Source: Isoetes taiwanensis
Lineage: Eukaryota > Streptophyta > Lycopodiopsida > Isoetales > Isoetaceae
Assembly (NCBI GenBank): GCA_021234155.1
Contig: JAJEKV010000218.1
Location: forward strand, 1 to 64,000
DNA length: 64,000 nt
Direction of reading: 5' to 3'
The translations under genes and the position numbers were made by a program. This document shows, piece by piece, positions 21,032-33,024 of this stretch. Under the pieces are notes generated by a model. That model ran no database searches, was not told where the DNA came from, and was given only the letters and a program-made list of their open reading frames with translations. Position 1 is the stretch's first letter. Every line of letters starts with the position of its first letter.

Positions 21032-24000
21032 TGTAGCCCCTTGCCCGGACCCCCATTTGGAGGGAGACATCCCTCACCCCATTTGACCATTTTACCCGGC
21101 CCCCCCACAGGAAAACCAAGGAGGGGGCCAAAAAAAACGGCCCCGGTCAGATAACAAAGACAAGGGAGAAACCTCTTCCATGAGGAGGGAAGCTCGGGCA
21201 AAGGCCGAATCTATGAGATTGACTCGGGAGATGGATGAAGGCTGCTCAAGCCCGGCACAGGCGCAGACGAGGACCATGAAACAGCTGGAGGAACAAATCG
21301 AGAGTAATAGAGCCTGATGACAGGATTGACAAAGCAGACATACAGCCCTCAAGATCCCACGCGGCTCAAAAGACGCTTAGCAAAATGAAAGGCAACGGGT
21401 TCGCAGAGATGGAGACCCCCGCGGCAAAGCCAGTTAGAAGATCGCTTCGCTTGGCCCACTTTGAGAGGCAACAGATAAGGGTGGCCTTGCCGACTTGGCG
21501 AGCTCGCAAGGCACTCCCTCCTCACCACCATGGAGACTATGGCATGCAACAAAGTGGTGTTGAGCAAGATACGTGGCAACTATTTCCCCGCCTCAAGGAA
21601 AAGCCGAGGGTATGCCACGCGGATACACAACGTCCGGAAGCCATCGTTGAAGCCAGCCAGTGCAGAGCTAAGAACTCGTAATAGGGCTGAGGCACAAGAT
21701 CAGGAGATTCGGGAGCTCAAAGCAACCATTGCCCAGCAGGGCAGCGGCCTCCGTGCTGAGGTCCATGAACGCCTGCGGCATTGCACAGATGAGTTGGCTA
21801 AGCAGCACAGATTCCAACAGGAGCTAGGCTCCGGAGCAGCAGAGGCCGCAAAACACAGGGACGACAAAGCCGCGACGTGCCCCGGCCCCAGTGTCGTCCG
21901 GCACCACCTCCTCCATCTCGCACACCACACCGCAGCCCTGTTGTGAGCAGCCACACACTCCGACCAACAAAGCGCCACTGGCTGGGGCGACCCCCGCCCC
22001 CGACTCGGTGGCGGCCGACAGAGCGAGCGCCGACGCCATAATGTGGTGGTGCGTGGACTCTCGGAGGAGGCAGGAGAATATCTCACCAAGCGCATCCAGG
22101 ATGAGATCCTATCTCGAATGTCATTCCCAACTGTGGTACACATTGCTAGAGCAAGCCGCTTGGGACTCAACGCATTTATCGACCCGGATCGGCCGTCGCG
22201 TTGTCACCTTCACGGCGGCGCACATGCGAAGTCGCGTGAGGCTATTCTCAGCGCCGAGTAGGCAACCGGGGGATCGCCTCGTATGTCGACCGTGATCTCA
22301 CCCCCCGATGCAACAGAGTCCCACGGCAGCCGGTGGCCCAGTCGTGGACGCCCGGTCATAGGGGGCCGCAGCCTTGTTCCGGCAAGCTTCGTGATTTTCG
22401 CCGGGCCGGGCGCTGAGGTTGCCGAGGCAATACGTCGCCGCTCCCACTTCGCCTCAAGCATCGCCGCCGATTACCTCCACCGCACCTCCCGCCTCCGGGC
22501 CGCCCGACCGGCTGCCGATGCCGCGACACCGCCCTCCCCGCAGCGGGGCAGACCATCGGCCCACATCAATGCCAACAAATAGGAACCGTGCCTCCGGATG
22601 GTGTCTTGAACCGGGGCTTCCCTTGGCGTATGGGCCGAGAGTCTCAATGCCGCTGTTGCGCCAGATATGGATCGATTTTCCTCATGGAAACATGGGAACA
22701 TGCACGGCAGCCTGACTCATCGGACCTCCCCAGCTATCCGCATTTCTGTTCAATGAGTGCATGGCAAGCGAGGGCATGGCGGGGTGGCCCGCTACTATTG
22801 GCAACCTTGAGGCACTTCGGCCTCGTTGCACAAAAAAACGCATGTGTACAATCGCTATTTGTGGGTGCGAAAAGATGACATGGCGACACTCTTCTCATAG
22901 CAAAGATGCTACTTTCCACATGCCGAGAGCAACTTCTAGAACACTCACTCTGGGAGGTGGATCGATTGGAGCCCTATGTCGATCTATATGATGACATACA
23001 AAGAACACAAAACAGTTAGGGGGTTATGTTGTTTTGGCGACTTTAATGCATGCATAGGAGCCGAAGCAGGTTCCAAAATTTGAGCCCCCGCAGAGGACGC
23101 CTTGCGCTTGAACCCCCGCAGAGGTGGCTTGGTCAAGGATATCGGGCGACGACCATATTTCGCGCTATATGGCGATTGTTGTTCTTTGGGTAGTATCTTT
23201 GACCGGTTATTTGTAATGGGTCGACACAATGGCCGTCTTCCACCGGCCGCACTTGTAGACGGGGAGAACCAAGGGGCGGCTCCGGTGTGGTGGATTATCT
23301 GCTGGTTGAGGAGCGAGATTTTTTGGTTACTCATTTTTCCATCGGGACAGCACTTTCGGGGACGAGGAAGTAGACTCGGACCACCGGCCCCTGTTCATGC
23401 ATCTCCATTGGGAGGCTCCCCGTGCATCTACTACCTCAACACACCATGTGCCCCAGCTGCGCCTGGACTACGAATCGCGAGGGGACCTATGCCCACCGCT
23501 TGAGCATGATCCGGCGGGGCTGGCCGCAACTCCCCATGCTTCGGAGCAACCTTTCGGTGACTCATCCGCTTCGGCGGCTGCCGCAGTAAAGATGCTTTGG
23601 GAGAGGCCGCTCACGGCTAACCTCGAGGCACTACCACCTTCCCCGCGCAAAGATGGTTTGATGATGAGTGTCGGGGAGCTCAAACGCACACACCCGGCAA
23701 GTCATCGATCCCATCTCCGCCCACGGCCGTCGGTCAATACCGCTCCTTTCTCAAGGACAAGAAGGCTAGATACCTCACGAGCATCGACCCAGCAGATGTT
23801 TGGTCTCTGGACCGCACCCCGGGACATTCTCGAGAAGGGTCTTGAGCAAGCTGTCCGCCCCACGGGGAACATCACCCGAGCAATGGGTACAGTACTTTGC
23901 CTTGGCTATACGACCCTTTCGGGGGCGGGCGATCCCTCCACAGATAGGCATGGCTACGGTTATCACAGAGGGGGGGATGTCATCATGGGCCTGCAGCGTC

Positions 24001-25577
24001 TAGCTAATGGGAAGGCAGCAGATTTAAATGGCATGCAGGCAGAACTTCTGAAATGGGCTGGGCCTCCATTGGTGCCTGTCCTCACGGCATTGTTCAATAA
24101 AGCATTGCGAGAAGGCTTCCCTACGCAATGGACCACTAGTAGGGTAGTGCCCATATACAAGGCAGGGGACCCTCAATGCCCGGCCAACTACCGTACTATT
24201 ATGGTCAGCTCTCTCTTTGCAAAACTGTTGGCTGGCATCCTTGAGCAAATGGCCGACAATATGGGCAGAGGAAACGGAGGTGCTGCGGCTTAACAAAAAG
24301 CTTCCGCCCGACATTCCACCATTGATCATATCTTCACTTTGCGCACATTGATTGAAGATAGCAGGAATCACCGGCAGAACCTGTACTGTTGTTTCGTGGA
24401 TTTTGCAAAAGCATTCGACACAGTACCCCGCAACAAGCTATGGGACAGATTGCGGCAGCTGGGGACCCCCCTGGACTTGCGAGAATCACGGTGTATAGGT
24501 TTTGACGAGGCATGCTCGGGCCGTATCACATCGGCAAAGCGTACCGCCGATCGTCGTAGCATTGGAGTGCGTCGGGGTTGTCCCCTCTCCCCACACTCTT
24601 TGGCCTATACATTGATCGGTTGGAAGATTGGCTCTCGAACATGGAGGTGCGGCGCACATCTCATGCATCACACAATCCAAGGCAACTCATATATGCCGCG
24701 ATGTCAACCTCGTGGCCTATACTCCGGAGGACATGCAACGTCACCGGATGCTCACGGACACTTTTTGCCAATTCAGCGGCATGCGAAGTTAACTTGGCCA
24801 AAACTAGGGTGCTCCTAGTTGCATCATCACGTCCACGCCAAGGCTTCCCACATTCACTTACCAGGACGGGGAGGTAGAGGTGGCTCGACCTACAAGTACT
24901 TGGGATTGAGTTCTCAACTACCACTCATTGGGATGCGACTATCGGGTTGCGGGTCACGGCGAGTTGGAAAGCACTATATGCCATGCGTAACAACAGCCAC
25001 AAAGGCGAGTTGTATGCACAGGGCCACCGATCACATTTGTTTGGGGCCTTGGTCGAGGCGGTCCTTTTGTATGGCTGAAGTGTGGGGTCCGGTGATATCC
25101 CTCAAACACGGAATGACCTCGGCGGTGCGAAGGCCTTCTTGGCGCGAGCCCTGGGGGTAAAGTCCACAGTTCCGTACCAGATCCTACTCCAGGAGACAGG
25201 CTTTCTACCCCTCCAACGGGCAGCATTGGAACGCCATATCATTTACTTCCAAAAGGTGGTCGCTATGGCTGATACACGCTTGCCCCACCTTGCTTTGGCC
25301 ACGGCGATAAGTCCTCAACGCCTGAAATCCTGCTGGAAAGACAAGCAAGCTCAGTGGTTCTCACACTGGGGTGTGCAGGCAAACAGATGCGTCCATGTCA
25401 GGACAAAGAAAGATCGCGAGGCACTTAAACTGTACCTGGATGCTACTTTCCTTCGCAAGCTCTGGGATGCAGAGGCTCTGACGCACGTTAAGCTGGCACA
25501 CTATCAGCAGCAAGTCAATCCTAGGCTCACAAGAGGCCCACACCAGTACTTGTACACCCAGCTGCCCATGTTCAAAA
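21032..25577 (+). mobile_element. Broken GC-rich LINE (non-LTR retrotransposon)
   Basis: This stretch is clearly more GC-rich than its surroundings. A coiled-coil, Arg/Glu-rich segment (about 21180-21950) stands where ORF1 would be. Next comes an APE-type endonuclease remnant with GDFNA (about 23036-23050) and SDHRPL (about 23375-23392), then reverse transcriptase with a K-x-GD...NYR block (about 24150-24210) and DFAKAFDTVPR (about 24400-24430). The catalytic YADD region near 24690 is destroyed by a deletion and frameshift. Many further frameshifts split the coding sequence. The body from about 22845 aligns with the second copy at 42931-46286. The 3' end is missing, with no poly(A) tail. Confidence 0.85.
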
Positions 25578-27370
25578 TATAGATTTTGCATATGTGGTAT
25601 TTGAGAGTTTATGTTATGTTAGACAAAGTACAAATATTCACAACCCTGAATGTACTATAGAAAAACTTTCTGGTTTGATATTCAAGTAGTTGAGATGAAT
25701 TAAAATTCAAGTTTGAGAGCATACAATTTTTTGAATATGACCTATGTGCCAGTATAACTTAACAACTACACCGACTTGTGTGCTCCTCAAATACATGCTT
25801 ATAATTTATGCATGTAAATATATACCTGCTTTAGATAGTTGATCCTTTATTTTTGTAAGGACAACAATATAGGATAAGATTATAGTTCAGAAATTGCAAT
25901 AAGGAGGATGATAATGCAAACTAAACTTAATAGATAAGTATCAAATGTCCAAATACCTTTTCTATCTACAGAATAAACTCCAAATAGAGATAATAGCTTC
26001 ATTTCGATACTTGTTTAGATAGATCAAACACTACCCATGCACTATGCACGCACTCATTTTTCTCACCCTATGATAGACGGTGAGTTTTTGTGCCTTAATG
26101 TAGTTGCCTCCATGGTAGTAGGTATTTTCCCATACAAAGGAGATATTTTGAGATAGGCTTTGATTATGTTATACTATAAATGTTTATTATGTTGCTAGAC
26201 TCCACATTGCTATTGATCTATGCAAAATTATCCAAATATACAGCTACAGATGCCTAAGGCTGATGTACATTCATCCACATCATATATAAAAAGGAACACA
26301 AGAGAAATATCTATATGGATGAATTCGAACAATCACGTTATGGAAAAGAATTTGTATATCAGATCATTTCTGACTTAAATGTTCAGATTTTCAGAACCTC
26401 CATGAGAGGCATACATGTCCAAGTTTTCAGAGTCTCCAACGTATAAGAATAATTGAATGACAATATGAAAAAGAATTTGTACATTATATAATTTGTGACA
26501 CACATCTTCAGTGAGAAGCCTGAAGATCTCCACAGTTAGATAATCTGGAAGCACAAATATCACGTAATATGCAGAGAATAAAGAGTTTACTGCAAATTTT
26601 GAAGCGATTACTGGCAGACCCAAGTTGGCTGCCTATGCTAATATTATAAACATTAAGAAGAGAACCCATCTATATGTATCATGCATGTATTGAAAAGGTT
26701 AAAATATGGCGATGTTAATAGATTGTGCCATTCATACGATGATGCATAGGGTAGGTCGTAGAGAATTCTTTGTTTGTTTAACATAAAAAACCAATGTGGA
26801 GGTAATGTTTGTCATATTGTGATTTGAGGTTTTATTTATATTATTATTATCTGTTGCCTTAACTTTTTTTGTGGGGGCCGGGGTGGGGGTGTTGCATTGG
26901 GTGGCACTTGGACAGAGGCCGATGAAACGTAGTTAGGGGTTCGATATTACACTACCTTTTATTTTAATATAGAGCGACGTTACACAATATATCAACCATA
27001 TATAACTCTCCTACAAATATGCTTTTGGGATATTCTTTTCTGATGCTTCTTTCTAAAGGTGACACATACCTTTCTGAGGAAAAAATACATCAAAAAAAAA
27101 AAGAAAAGAAAAAATCTGGCTGGATCCACCGCAATAGCGGCCCTGGCAGGGCATGGATCCCCTTCCGGTGGCAACATTTAAGGCGGCAAAGGGCAAACCG
27201 GCTGCCTTCGGAATCGTGAATACATGCTAAAATGATTCGACAGATCTCTGATAAAGAATATGGCCAGAACTTGGCCGCCATGCACAGATTCAGGGCTTCG
27301 AGTCAAGGCTATGGCATCCAAATGGTGTTTGGGTCATTTGCACAGGGATCAACAGAGCTTACATAACTGG
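25578..27370. other. AT-rich intergenic stretch, nothing recognised
   Basis: No supported coding region. A small duplication (TTCAGATTTTCAGAACCTCC / CAAGTTTTCAGAGTCTCCAA) occurs near 26380-26430 and a poly(A)-like run near 27090-27115. The part from about 27200 may be a diverged upstream continuation of the pseudogene at 27376. Confidence 0.4.
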
Positions 27371-27375
27371 GTTTG

Positions 27376-27757
27376 GCATTTAGATGTTGCTTTAGTAGAC
27401 TGTAACATTGGAGAGGAACATCTAGGTCTTGGGCGGTATGATGAAGCTATATTTTCATCAGAATGCAGTCATTGTGTTTAAATTTATCAATGGGGAGAAC
27501 CATACATCTATTGCCTCTGTATTTGTAAGTCTGGCAGACATATCTTCGAGGACTTGGCGTGAAAGCGGTGTCAGAATTTTTGGGAAGCATGAGGCTGGTC
27601 ATGTGCCAGATGATTTTGCAAGTGGCTTGGTAAAAGTTGCATCAATTTATAAAGCCATGAATCAAAGAGAGCAGGCCTTATGCCTGCTTCGAAAGGCACT
27701 TCATATTCTCAAAGTTGCACCTGGAGAACAGAGTTCGGAAAAGTCGACTTGCTGACG
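27376..27757 (+). pseudogene. Kinesin-light-chain-related (KLCR) TPR protein fragment
   Basis: Translated in two frames, this stretch gives tetratricopeptide wording typical of plant kinesin-light-chain-related proteins: DCNIGEEHLGLGRYDEAIF, then, after a frameshift near 27450, NGENHTSIASVFVSLADI, ALRIF-like RIFGKHEAGHVPDD and SIYKAMNQREQALCLLRKAL. A 2-base loss in the segment encoding FSYQNAV explains the frame change. It covers about 125 residues of a protein usually over 500 residues long. No introns are visible, so a processed or captured gene fragment is likely. Intact relatives bind microtubules and cellulose-synthase complexes. This copy cannot make such a protein. Confidence 0.8.
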
Positions 27758-27759
27758 GT

Positions 27760-29279
27760 TTTACAGGCTGCTTTGGCTTTTTTGCATGCCGATTTCTGTG
27801 GCCCCGACATCTCTATTCATCTACCAAATTGTATGCTAGTTTGAGTTTATGCATAGGGAATTTACAATAAATGTGCCTAGATCATACTCTTAGCCCTTGT
27901 CGAGGTTGCCCATACAACCTACCCATGCCGAACTAGCTAGATCGATGATGAAAACCATAATGACAACTCAAACGTTGCTGTAGCGTGCTCAAACCACCCC
28001 TGTAAGCTCGATGCAGGATTCACTCCATAACATTATTTATTTAAGCTCTCTAAGGTATGGTTTCAAGTATTAATATTAAAATTCCACTTCCATAGCTAAA
28101 CAATTAATTGCGCATCGAGACTGGCGCCTCCAACTTACACTTTTCCTGCTTAAAAATCCATGGGGTCCCCTGACCGCAACTGCATATAACCTCTGTCAAC
28201 TGATCTCTAGGCTAGCCTTCACGAACAGAAGCCAAGAATGACCAATTTTTCAAGAGTTCTAGACTTATTAGTCTTAAATTACATGTTATTCCTTATTACA
28301 TAAATTCAGAAGCAATACAAGTTCTTACATATTTTCGTCCCTTTGTTTTACCCAAGCTTGCCTTTACTTACTCGGTGGATGGCCTGCTAGATCCCAACAC
28401 CTTATACTTTCATGTTCCCTTTCTTATCTTTATGTATCTTAAAATAACATTTGGTTAACAAGCAACAAATTATCAATTCCAAATATAAACAACAAAGCAA
28501 AGACCAAAACCCAACAGAAATGACAGGAACGAAAATACAGCAAACAAGTAAAAAGGGAGACATGTTTCGGCCTCTGTGGGCTCTGATTTTGGCATCGATT
28601 CACCATCTAGCTATGATCCACAACCCAATAGATCTGCTTCAGGCCCAAATCGGCCTGATTGAGCTGATTTGGAAGCATTTTGGGCCAGTTGGGTCGCTTC
28701 CAGAGCTTTTTTACTTCTGCAACACTGACTTTGCCGACCCTTAATTCTACCAAACATCATCTTAGAGCACAATTTCAGCCCCTTTTATGCTGCTGCAACC
28801 CACTTGCAAGAGTCTCCCAGGTCGGATTGATGTTGCTTCAGTTCTGTGCCAGCTTTTGGGTTCCTTCCAGAAGCAATCAATTTGCCTTTACCCTTCTAAA
28901 TCTGGTTGCTAAGGAGCAATTTCGACCTGACCCATCTCAGTTTGCATGCTATTTTAACTCCCCTTTGTTTCAAATCCCCTGGCTCTACACCAGATCCAAT
29001 CTAGACTCCATATCCATGTTTGGGTTGATGCAGCATCCTCTACAAATCCGGCCTCAAAGGTCATCCCTGGACAACACAACCAATTGTGGCTTTCTTCCAA
29101 TCATCCTTTGCTTACTAGACTATGCAGATGCCATAATCCTCTTAGCAAAACATATATAAATCTTTTCACGGCAGCCCATGTGACTCAAGTTAAATCAAGC
29201 AACGAAAAACCCCACCTGATAAGAGAAATTGATGCTGAATCTTCAAGCTCTGCAATTCCTCCAAAAAAGCACGGTCTCT
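27760..29279. other. No gene recognised; probable LTR interior at its right end
   Basis: No coding region supported. The part to the right of about 28560 may belong to the LTR whose start is fixed at 29454 on the minus strand. The other end of that LTR cannot be located without a second copy. Confidence 0.35.
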
Positions 29280-29454
29280 ACTCCACGTCTCCAAAAAGCT
29301 TCTAAATTATTTTCTCAATTTGCCTCTCTAATTTATAGGGCTTATACTTATTTTTAGTTCTGCATCCTACATGCATTATCTTGCATGCATGTCAAACATG
29401 TATATACGTACATGAGTACGTATACTGGCCCATCAAGCAGCTAGGACCGTTACA
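29280..29454 (-). mobile_element. Start of the 3' LTR of a Gypsy-type element
   Basis: On the minus strand the sequence GAGGACATGGGTCCAATTTT, then AGAAGGAGAGAC, is followed at 29454 by TGTAACGGTCC. This is the usual end of a Gypsy pol, a purine-rich tract and the TG start of an LTR. A TATA-like CCTATAAATTA lies about 115 bp in (near 29335). The LTR end (CA) and the 5' LTR were not found. Confidence 0.65.
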
Positions 29455-29527
29455 GTCTCTCCTTCTAAAATTGGACCCATGTCCTCATGGGTCGATCCCA
29501 GGAACTATCATGCTTACTTAAAATATA

Positions 29528-30754
29528 CTAACAATGGGAAGCAAAATAGACAACTGCTTTAGGCAATGAGATAGAATCCAAACTATTACAAACCTTACCT
29601 GGGATTCGCACTATAGAAGCTTCCTGAGCACCATCACGTGGAGCTTCTGCGGCATAGATAATCGTTTGGTGTCGCGGAACATCCATTATTGTGGCAGCTC
29701 TAGCTTCACCACTTTGTGGCCTTTGCTCAATAGTCTTATCATCTGCATCCCATCTTCTTTCCGGCTGACGCTCCCTTTGATTCCATCGAGGCTCTCCACG
29801 GCCTCTACCTCCCCCAACATTTGGATTGCGATTAAATCTTCCTCCTCCCATACTACCAAGTGGGCAATTATTCCTTGAGTGTCCAACTTCTCTACAACGG
29901 AAACAACGCCTCTCCTCAAGGCACCGTTGTCTTTCCTCATCAGTGAGTGGCGATAACAACTTACTTCCAGTCTGGATGCTACTTGTCCAATTCCTGTTAT
30001 TACTTTGAACTTCCACAGATTGACTAGCATATGGCTCTTCTCTATATGATCGTCTCCGGCTATATGAATTCTCAACTGGCCAAGAGGAAGATGCTTGTCT
30101 TTTCCTTTGAGTATCCACCATAACTTTTTCTGCCAGATTTGCTTCCCGATTTTTGGCAATTCTTACTACCTCCTCTAGATCCGTATATGCCACTCCAGAC
30201 ATGGTACTTTTAATATCAACATGGAGTCCTTTCACAAATCTGGCACACATCTTAGCTTTATCAAGAATAGGACAATGTGGTTGCAATCTTCTAAACTTTT
30301 CATTGTATTCTGCCACGGTCCCTGTTTGTGTCAAATCCAAGAACTCATTCATCTTATCAACTTTATATCCTGGAGGTGTAAAATGTCCCTCAAAGGCCTT
30401 TTTGAACTCTTCCCACGTTGCTTGGCCAGGTCTCTTATTCATGTCAGTTAGGCAAGTCTCCCACCAGACTCTTGCAAAACCTCCTAACATTGCCTGAGCC
30501 AGAAGAGCTTTTACAGATTGTGCCTTGATCAAATCAAAATAGAACTCCACTCCACGGAGCCAAGCATCAGCATCATCTCCTGTTGTGTTTTCTCCTGTAA
30601 AAACTTCCCTTTTGGTGTCCTTTAACACCTTATCAATTGCTTTCTCAGCCTCGGTCTTTTGCTGTGACATGCTTTGCTGCAGAGATTGCTGAATAGCTTG
30701 CAGGATATTAGTTACATCTTGAGCTCCAACTCCTCCTGCACCACCAGCATCCAT
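29528..30754 (-). CDS. gag: Intact Gypsy-type gag, 408 residues
   Basis: This open frame has no stops or shifts, with the start at ATG 30754. Residues about 55-200 form the retrotransposon gag domain (WLRGVEFYFDLI, ARVWWETCL, WEEFKKAFEGHFTPPGYK, LVKGL-like FVKGLHVDIKS). Residues about 285-302 hold a zinc knuckle, CFRCREVGHSRNNC (C-x2-C-x4-H-x4-C), flanked by Arg/Gly-rich RNA-binding sequence. The frame stops 74 bp before an LTR start, and no protease, reverse transcriptase or integrase follows, so pol has been deleted. The gag may still be expressed. It would form virus-like particles that package element RNA. Confidence 0.92.
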   Translation of the reverse strand: MDAGGAGGVGAQDVTNILQAIQQSLQQSMSQQKTEAEKAIDKVLKDTKREVFTGENTTGDDADAWLRGVEFYFDLIKAQSVKALLAQAMLGGFARVWWETCLTDMNKRPGQATWEEFKKAFEGHFTPPGYKVDKMNEFLDLTQTGTVAEYNEKFRRLQPHCPILDKAKMCARFVKGLHVDIKSTMSGVAYTDLEEVVRIAKNREANLAEKVMVDTQRKRQASSSWPVENSYSRRRSYREEPYASQSVEVQSNNRNWTSSIQTGSKLLSPLTDEERQRCLEERRCFRCREVGHSRNNCPLGSMGGGRFNRNPNVGGGRGRGEPRWNQRERQPERRWDADDKTIEQRPQSGEARAATIMDVPRHQTIIYAAEAPRDGAQEASIVRIPGKVCNSLDSISLPKAVVYFASHC

Positions 30755-31170
30755 GATCTCCTACTACTCTGCATTTAGACAATAGGAGCATTAACAACTC
30801 ACTTCAAGAACATGAATCATTTCCAAATTCCCTTTATGATGTAATATGAGTTCATGCACTGGCATTTTCATTTTGATCATACTTTTAACTTGAAGACAAC
30901 ATATGGACTTATTTCTTGGCAGAGCATTACCCAAATAAGTTTCCATTCTATTCTTCCTAAGCCACTCTTCAACGATGTTGGATCTGTAAACAACAGAGGC
31001 TTGCTTGGACTGACTTGAAAGCATAGTTGACTACGAAGAGGTGATTATTTTATGGGCTAAAATATATAGTTGTAGGACATGTATGTTAACATTATTGATG
31101 GATCCATAATAAGGTCGTTGAAGTAGTGGATGAGAACACTATCTGCGTAAATACAACTTTCCTTGCAGCT
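30755..31170. other. Upstream flank of the gag ORF, no LTR or PBS found
   Basis: A 5' LTR and a PBS (TGGTATCAGAGC or a similar sequence on the minus strand) would be expected here but are not seen, so the element is probably truncated. Confidence 0.4.
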
Positions 31171-31319
31171 ATGGCTTTGGCTGTGCAGAATATTGGCATG
31201 TTTTCACTTTGTCTATTTAGAAGGAATCCAATGGCTTTGGTTGTACAGATTATTGGCAAGTTTCCACTTTGTCTAGTTAGAAGGGATTGGCAAGTTTCCA
31301 CTTTGTCTAGTTAGAAGGT
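31171..31319 (+). repeat. 60 bp tandem repeat, 2.5 copies
   Basis: Units start ATGGCTTTGG at 31171 and 31231. A partial third copy (TTGGCAAGTTTCCACTTTGT) starts at 31287. Units differ at few positions. Confidence 0.85.
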
Positions 31320-31329
31320 ATCAAACTGC

Positions 31330-32645
31330 TATTACATAGACTTAAAGATGTGGTCTTGGAGAATCATTGAGAGCTGTATGATGACTACAAATGAAGGAAC
31401 AACCTTTCTAGGAAGATTATTTGGTGTCTCTTGCACATTGTTAGTTGTTGCATTGTGTAATTTAAAAATCTCTTGAAAATAGACATTTAAGACATGCCAT
31501 TGCCATTTATGGTGGCAGTAATTTATGGGATTGCCTCCATCTCCCTTTCTCCTCACCTACATTGAATATTTTGCAATAGCATTTGGTATAAATGGACACA
31601 CCTGTAGTTGATGTGATCAAACACTTATGCAGCTACTATTGGGCTTCCCTTAGACTAAAGAACTTATTTAGTCATCCTCTATAACATGCAATTAAGGATG
31701 CAGTTCTTGGTTGGGCTTCAGTGGTATCTAAATAGTTCAATTCAAAAATTACATGAGTTGCAGAAGCCTAAATTAAGGGGAACTTGCTGTAAAAATGATT
31801 TAAAATCTCTTTGATGTTATGAACATTTCATGTATGCTTACACCGCAATAAAGCCTACTAAGTTGTTTCATTGTTTTCTATTAATTAATTCTAGATATAT
31901 GAAAGTGTATTAGAATTCGGTGCAAGAAAAAAACTTGCCTTGATGAAGAGAAATGTTCACGTTCTTGTATTATATAATGATGTTGGCCTTTTTTTAGTAA
32001 AAACCTAAGATTACGAAATGTTATCAAAAGTTGGTCTCCGTAGTTTTCCGTGGCTAAATATTACCTATATGGCGGAGACAAATGTCATCCTTGCATGAGT
32101 AATAAATTGAAATGTGATCCTTGCATGAGTAAAAATAGCACGAATAGAATGAGAATGAGAATGATTTTTTATCGTCCACTGAGGCCAATCGGCCTATGGG
32201 ACCCATAAGGAGCGCAGCAAACTTATTACTGTCCGGGTTAAAAAACCCCGCCCCGAAGGGTTTTCGAGGGAATAAGCGCACTTTCAAATGCTCCTACTCT
32301 AAAAATGTCTGTGTTGGACCACAAAGACTACAAATGGCATGCAAATACACTGCAATTTGCCCTCTATATCTCCACATTTTAACTTTAACTAATAATAAAA
32401 AACAGACCCTCTTATTAACATATAAAGACAGCTTTTAGGAAAGTTATATGCATGCCTCCTCTCAAAGGAACCTAGCAATGGGAACTACTCATTCATGTGA
32501 TAGGATGCACATGTGCACCTTTGAAAGAAGTGCCATGAAGTAGACTTGGATAACACTGGAAAAGTGCATTGCTAATTCAATTTCTTCATTCCAATGATTG
32601 TGACAATAACGATAAGTATTTGAATATACTATATCACCCCTCTCT
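31330..32645. other. Intergenic, nothing recognised
   Basis: AT-rich. A short GC-rich patch near 32195-32275 contains overlapping small palindromes. No coding region supported. Confidence 0.4.
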
Positions 32646-32818
32646 AATGTAGAGAACAAACAGATCCTAACTTGACAATTCTGACGTCTATTCCTCTTTC
32701 TGTATTCTGCAAGTGCTAATGTAAAGAATAAACAGATCCTAACTTGACAATTCTGACGTCTGTTCTTTCTTTCTGTATTCTGCTGACCTTTGTTCCTCTT
32801 CCTGTATTCTGCAAGTGC
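32646..32818 (+). repeat. 72 bp tandem duplication containing TGACGTC
   Basis: ACAGATCCTAACTTGACAAT followed by TCTGACGTCT and CTGTATTCTGC occurs at about 32646-32710 and 32718-32783, and a partial third ending runs to 32818. Each full copy has one TGACGTC, a bZIP-type core. Confidence 0.8.
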
Positions 32819-33024
32819 TAATCAAATCTGTTGCGACTGCATAGCCCCAAACCACATAGTGTTTGAAACATCCGGCTACTTTCAGGGTTTGCGTGACGCA
32901 ATTCAATCAGTAGGTCTCCCTGACCCCAGAGCTTCATAAATAAAGGAGGGCACCTTAATTGAGATCTCCATGATGCATCGGCTGGAAGCTACCTTTTTTA
33001 ATTCTGTGTTTTCTTACTAATTAG

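Noticed and set aside
23397-24293. 298-residue frame as a gene
   Set aside because: It is a frameshifted reading through LINE endonuclease and reverse-transcriptase sequence.
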